DNA of 64,000 bases. Source: Amblyomma americanum. Lineage: Eukaryota > Arthropoda > Arachnida > Ixodida > Ixodidae. Below, in pieces: positions 58,601-64,000 of this stretch. Made by a program: the position numbers and the translations under genes. Numbering within the stretch: the first letter of the stretch is position 1; every line of letters begins with the position of its first letter. Below the pieces are notes generated by a model. The model saw nothing but the letters and a program-made list of their open reading frames with translations, was not told where the DNA came from and did no database searches. The stretch spans positions 144,610,121 to 144,674,120 of the forward strand of contig NC_135504.1 of the NCBI RefSeq assembly GCF_052857255.1, in the 5' to 3' direction.

Positions 58601-60050
58601 TCTTGCTAGTTTCGATCTAAAACGATGTATCCCGTTTTTTTGAGCCGGAATACAAGTTTTCGTGCAGTTCTGAGAGAAAAAGTTTACACCTTTCTCTCGT
58701 CTACTCTACGAGGACTTGTAAAATCGATGCTCGTGAATCTTGCTCGTTTCGATCTAAACCGATGTATTCCGTTGTTTTGAGCCGGAATACAAGTTTTCGC
58801 GCAGTTCTGAGATAAAAAGTTTACACCTTTCTCTCGTCTACTCTTCGACGATTTGTAAAATCGATGCTCGTGAATCTTGCTCGTTTCGATCTAAAACGAT
58901 GTATCCCGTTGTTTTGAGCCGGAATACAAGTTTTCGTGCAGTTCTGAGAGGAAAAGTTTACACCTTTCTCTCGTCTACTCTTCGGCGACTTGTAAAGTCG
59001 ATGCTCGTGAATCTTGCTAGTTTCGATCTAAAACGATGCATTCCGTTGTTTTGAGCCGGAATACAAGTTTTCGCGCAGTTCTGAGAGAAAAAGTTTACAA
59101 TTTTCTCTCGTCTTCTCGTCGACGACTTGTAAAATCGATGCTCGTGAATCTTGCTAGTTTCGATCTAAAACGATGTATCCCGTTGTTTTGAGCCGGAATA
59201 CAAGTTTTCGCGCAGTTCTGAGAGAAAAAGTTTACACCTTTCTCTCGTCTACTCTTCGACGACTTGTAAAATCGATGCTCGTGAATCTTGCTAGTTTCGA
59301 TCTAAAACGATGTATCCCATTTTTTTGAGCCGGAATACAAGTTTTCGTGCAGTTCTGAGAGAAAAAGTTTACACCTTTCTCTCGTCTACTCTTCGAGGAC
59401 TTGTAAAATCGATGCTCGTGAATCTTGCTCGTTTCGATCTAAACCGATGTATCCCGTTGTTTTGAGCCGGAATACAAGTTTTCGTGCAGTTCTGAGAGGA
59501 AAAGTTTACACCTTTCTCTCGTCTACTCTTCGGCGACTTGTAAAATCGATGCTCGTGAATCTTGCTAGTTTCGATCTAAAACGATGCATTCCGTTGTTTT
59601 GAGCCGGAATACAAGTTTTCGCGCAGTTCTGAGAGAAAAAGTTTACAATTTTTTCTCGTGTACTCGTCGACGACTTGTAAAATCGATGCTCGTGAATCTT
59701 GCTAGTTTCGATCTAAAACGATGTATCCCGTTGTTTTGAGCCGGAATACAAGTTTTCGCGCAGTTCTGAGAGAAAACGTTTACACCTTTCTCTCGTCTAC
59801 TCTTCGACGACTTGTAATATCGATGCTCGTGAATCTTGCTAGTTTCGATCTAAAACGATGTATTCCGTTGTTGTGAGCCGTAATACAAGTTTTCGCGCAG
59901 TTCTGAGAGAAAAAGTTTACACCTTTCTCTCGTCTACTCTTCGACGACTTGTAAAATCAATGCTCGTGAATCTTGCTAGTTTCGATCTACAACGATGTAT
60001 CTCGTTGTTTTGAGCTGGAATACAAGTTTTCGCGCAGTTCTGAGAGAAAA
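55649..60050. repeat. 2192-bp tandem higher-order repeat (16-mer)
   Basis: Two units, 55649-57840 and 57841 to about 60050, offset exactly 16 x 137. Shared markers are tatcccatttttttgag (57121 and 59313), ccggaatgcaag and agttttgatc. Confidence 0.85.
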
Positions 60051-60107
60051 AGTTTACACCTTTCTCTCGTCTACTCTTCGACGACTTGTAAAATCGATGC
60101 TCGTGAA

Positions 60108-62137
60108 TCTTGCTAGTTTCGATCTAAAACGATGTATCCCGTTGTTTTGAGCCGGAATACAAGTTTTCGTGCAGTTCTGAGAGAAAAAGTTTACACCTTT
60201 CTCTCGTCTACTCTTCGACGACTTGTAAAATCGATGCTCGTGAATCTTGCTAGTTTCGATCTAAAACGATGTATTCCGTTGTTTTGAGCCGGAATACAAG
60301 TTTTCGCGCAGTTCTGAGAGAAGAAGTTTACGCCTTTCTCTCGTCTACTCTTCGAGGACTTGTAAAATCGATGCTCGTGAATCTTGCTAGTTTCGATCTA
60401 AAACGATGTAACCCGTTGTTCTGAGCCGGAATACAAGTTCTGACGCAGTTCTGAGAGAAAACGTTTACACCTTTCTCTCGTCTACTCTTCGAGGACTTGT
60501 AAAATCGATGCTCGTGAATCTTGCTAGTTTCGATCTAAAACGATGAATCCCGTTGTTTTGAGCCGGAATACAAGTTTTCGCGCAGTTCTGAGAGAAAAAG
60601 TTTACACCTTTCTCTCGTTTACTTTTCGACTACTTGTAAAATCGATGCTCGTGAATCTTGCTAGTTTCGATGTAAAACGATGTATCCTGTTGTTTTGAGC
60701 CGGAATACAAGTTTTCGTGCAGTTCTGAGAGAAAAAGTTTACACCTTTCTCTTGTCTACTCTTCGACGAGTTGTAAAATCGATGCTCGTGAATCTTGCTA
60801 GTTTCGATCTAAAACGATGTATTCCGTTGTTTTGAGCCGGAATACAAGTTTTCGCGCAGTTCTGAGAAAAAAAGTTTACACCTTTCTCTCGTCTACTCTT
60901 CGACGACTTGTAAAATCGATGGTCGTGAATCTTGCTAGTTTCGATCTAAAACGATGTATCCCGTTTTTTTGAGCCGGTATACAAGTTCTCGCGCAGTTCT
61001 GAGAAAAAAGTTTACACCTTTCCCTCGTTTACTCATCGACGACTTGTAAAAGCGATGCTTGTGAATCTTGCTAGTTTCGATCTAAAACGATGTATCCCGT
61101 TGTTTTGAGCCGGAACACAAGTTTTCGTGCAGTTCTGAGAGAAAAAGTTTACACCTTTCTCTCGTCTACTCTTCGACGACTTGTAAAATCGATGCTCGTG
61201 AATCTTGCTAGTTTCGATCTAAAACGATGTATTCCGTTGTTTTGAGCCGGAATACAAGTTTTCGCGCAGTTCTGAGAGAAGAAGTTTACGCCTTTCTCTC
61301 GTCTACTCTTCGAGGACTTGTAAAATCGATGCTCGTGAATCTTGCTAGTTTCGATCTAAAACGATGTAACCCGTTGTTCTGAGCCGGAATACAAGTTCTG
61401 ACGCAGTTCTGAGAGAAAACGTTTACACCTTTCTCTCGTCTACTCTTCGAGGACTTGTAAAATCGATGCTCGTGAATCTTGCTAGTTTCGATCTAAAACG
61501 ATGAATCCCGTTGTTTTGAGCCGGAATACAAGTTTTCGCGCAGTTCTGAGAGAAAAAGTTTACACCTTTCTCTCGTTTACTTTTCGACTACTTGTAAAAT
61601 CGATGCTCGTGAATCTTGCTAGTTTCGATCTAAAACGATGTATCCTGTTGTTTTGAGCCGGAATACAAGTTTTCGTGCAGTTCTGAGAGAAAAAGTTTAC
61701 ACCTTTCTCTTGTCTACTCTTCGACGAGTTGTAAAATCGATGCTCGTGAATCTTGCTAGTTTCGATCTAAAACGATGTATTCCGTTGTTTTGAGCCGGAA
61801 TACAAGTTTTCGCGCAGTTCTGAGAAAAAAAGTTTACACCTTTCTCTCGTCTACTCTTCGACGACTTGTAAAATCGATGGTCGTGAATCTTGCTAGTTTC
61901 GATCTAAAACGATGTATCCCGTTTTTTTGAGCCGGTATACAAGTTCTCGCGCAGTTCTGAGAAAAAGGTTTACACCTTTCCCTCGTTTACTCATCGACGA
62001 CTTGTAAAAGCGATGCTTGTGAATCTTGCTAGTTTCGATCTAAAACGATGTATCCCGTTGTTTTGAGCCGGAATACAAGTTTTCGTGCAGTTCTGAGAGA
62101 AAAAGTTTACACCTTTCTCTCGTCTACTCTTCGAGGA
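60108..62137. repeat. 958-bp tandem higher-order repeat (7-mer)
   Basis: gaagaagtttacgcc at 60320 and 61278, with gtaacccgttgttctgag, ctcgtttacttttcgac and aaatcgatggtcgtg following in both. There are two full units and a partial third. Confidence 0.85.
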
Positions 62138-62926
62138 CTTGTAAAATCGATGCTCGTGAATCTTGCTAGTTTCGATCTAAAACGATGAATCCTGTTGTTT
62201 TGAGCCGGAATACAAGTTTTCGCGCAGTTCTGAGAGAAAAAGTTTACACATTTCTCTCGTCTACTCTTCGACGACTTGCAAAATCGATGCTCGTGAATCT
62301 TGCTCGTTTCGATCTAAAACGATGTATCCCGTTGTTTTGAGCCGGAATACAAGTTTTCGTGCAGTTCTGAGAGAAAAAGTTTACACCTTTCTCTCGTCTA
62401 CTCTTCGGCGACTTGTAAAATCGATGCTCGTGAATCTTGCTAGTTTCGATCTAAAACGATGCATTCCGTTGTTTTGAGCCGGAATACAAGTTTTCGCGCA
62501 GTTCTGAGAGAAAAAGTTTACAATTTTCTCTCGTCTACTCGTCGACGACTTGTAAAATCGATGCTCGTGAATCTTGCTAGTTTCGATCTAAAACGATGTA
62601 TCCCGTTGTTTTGAGCCGGAATACAAGTTTTCGCGCAGTTCTGAGAGAAAAAGTTTACACCTTTCTCTCGTCTACTCTTCGACGACTTGTAATATCGATG
62701 CTCGTGAATCTTGCTAGTTTCGATCTAAAACGATGTATTCCGTTGTTTTGAGCCGGAATACAAGTTTTCGCGCAGTTCTCAGAGAAAAAGTTTACACCTT
62801 TCTCTCGTCTACTCTTCGACGACTTGTAAAATCGATGCTCGTGAATCTTGCTAGTTTCGATCTAAAACGATGTATCCCGTTTTTTTGAGCCGGAATACAA
62901 GTTTTCGTGCAGTTCTGAGAGAAAAA

Positions 62927-64000
62927 GTTTACACCTTTCTCTCGTCTACTCTTCGACGACTTATATTATCGATGCTCGTGAATCTTGCTAGTTTCGATCT
63001 AAAACGATGCATTCCGTTGTTTTGAGCCGGAATACAACTTTTCGCGCAGTTCTGAGAGAAAAAGTTTACAATTTTCTCTCGTCTACTCGTCGACGACTTG
63101 TAAAATCGATGCTCGTGAATCTTGCTAGTTTCGATCTAAAACGATGTATTCCGTTGTTTTGAGCCGGAATACAAGTTTTCGCGCAGTTCTGAGAGAAAAA
63201 CTTTACACCTTTCTCTCGTCTACTCTTCGACGACTTGTAAAATCAATGCTCGTGAATCTTGCTAGTTTCTATCTACAACCATGAATCCTGTTGTTTTGAG
63301 CCGGAATACAAGTTTTCGGGCTATTCTGAGAGAAGTTTACGCCTTTCTCTCGTCTACTCTTCGACGACTTGCAAAATCGATGCTCGTGAATCTTGCTCGT
63401 TTCGATCTAAAACGATGTATCCCGTTGTTTTGAGCCGGAATACAAGTTTTCTTGCAGTTCTGAGAGAAAACGTTTACACCTTTCTCTCGTCTACTCTTCG
63501 ACGACTTATATTATCGATGCTCGTGAATCTTGCTAGTTTCGATCTAAAACGATGCATTCCGTTGTTTTGAGCCAAAATACAAGTTTTCGCGCAGTTCTGA
63601 GAGAAAAAGTTTACAATTTTCTCTCGTCTACTCGTCGACGACTTGTAAAATCGATGCTCGTGAATCTTGCTAGTTTCGATCTAAAACGATGTATTCCGTT
63701 GTTTTGAGCCGGAATACAAGTTTTCGCGCAGTTATGAGAGAAAAACTTTACACCTTTCTCTCGTCTACTCTTCGACGACTTGTAAAATCAATGCTCGTGA
63801 ATCTTGCTAGTTTCGATCTACAACGATGAATCCTGTTGTTTTGAGCCGGAATACAAGTTTTCGCGCTATTCTGAGAGAAGTTTACGCCTTTCTCTCGTCT
63901 ACTCTTCGACGACTTGCAAAATCGATGCTCGTGAATCTTGCTCGTTTCGATCTAAAACGATGTATCCCGTTGTTTTGAGCCGGAATACAAGTTTTCGTGC
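62927..64000. repeat. 545-bp tandem higher-order repeat (4-mer), runs off the window
   Basis: ttatattatcg at 62961 and 63506, and ctattctgagagaagttt at 63321 and 63866. Offset is 4 monomers minus 3. Confidence 0.8.

Larger units (their letters stand above)
54293..64000. repeat. 137-bp satellite array, right block
   Basis: Uninterrupted satellite to the window edge, organised in 2192-, 958- and 545-bp higher-order repeats. No insert and no gene were found here. The last monomer is cut by the window end. Confidence 0.97.

Noticed and set aside
1..64000. CRISPR array
   Set aside because: The repeats are 137 bp and contiguous with no unique spacers, no cas genes are present, and the retroelement is eukaryotic in type.
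1..64000. Telomeric or simple-sequence repeats
   Set aside because: No TTAGG or TTAGGG runs and no microsatellites were seen.

Overview
The window is essentially one eukaryotic satellite DNA array. It is made of head-to-tail monomers of about 137 bp, with no unique sequence at either edge, so the array continues beyond both ends. Dividing its length by the monomer size gives roughly 440 monomers. They are all in one orientation and differ by a limited set of linked substitutions and 1-4 base indels. I see no host gene, rRNA, tRNA, CRISPR array or bacterial feature. The only non-satellite DNA is an 886-bp insert present four times, at 40718-41603, 45859-46744, 49901-50786 and 53397-54282.

The insert is the 3' part of a Penelope-like retroelement (PLE). 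It encodes the end of the reverse-transcriptase region, a linker, and a complete GIY-YIG endonuclease domain ending in a stop codon, followed by about 167 bp of 3' tail. A 10-bp direct repeat (gttctaagag) flanks every copy. The same 10 bp occur uninterrupted in satellite monomers elsewhere in the window, so the empty target site is visible. All four inserts sit at the same base of the same monomer variant within a shared flanking block. This points to one insertion, later amplified by the satellite's own segmental duplication. The open reading frame in each copy begins at a satellite ATG, so it is a satellite-PLE chimera of 256 codons.

Layout by region. At 1-15.4 kb, satellite with a 9-mer tandem duplication (1230 bp) and long-range duplications at offsets of 10125, 4518 and 5750 bp. 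At 14.9-24 kb, higher-order repeats of 1641 and 3555 bp. At 25-38 kb, repeats of 1507, 822, 1096, 1915 and 1503 bp. At 38.6-48.9 kb, a 5141-bp tandem duplication whose two units each carry one PLE insert. At 48.6-55.6 kb, a 3496-bp tandem duplication carrying the other two. At 55.6-64 kb, higher-order repeats of 2192, 958 and 545 bp with no insert.

Organism: the satellite is not one I can name. The PLE protein, with its cysteine-rich GIY-YIG domain and REIIEA and CVSKPS motifs, most resembles the PLEs that are very abundant in ixodid ticks, as I recall the family. A tick or related arachnid heterochromatin block (pericentromeric or otherwise) is my best inference. No genes here cooperate in a pathway; what the window shows is the evolution of a satellite and a passenger retroelement.
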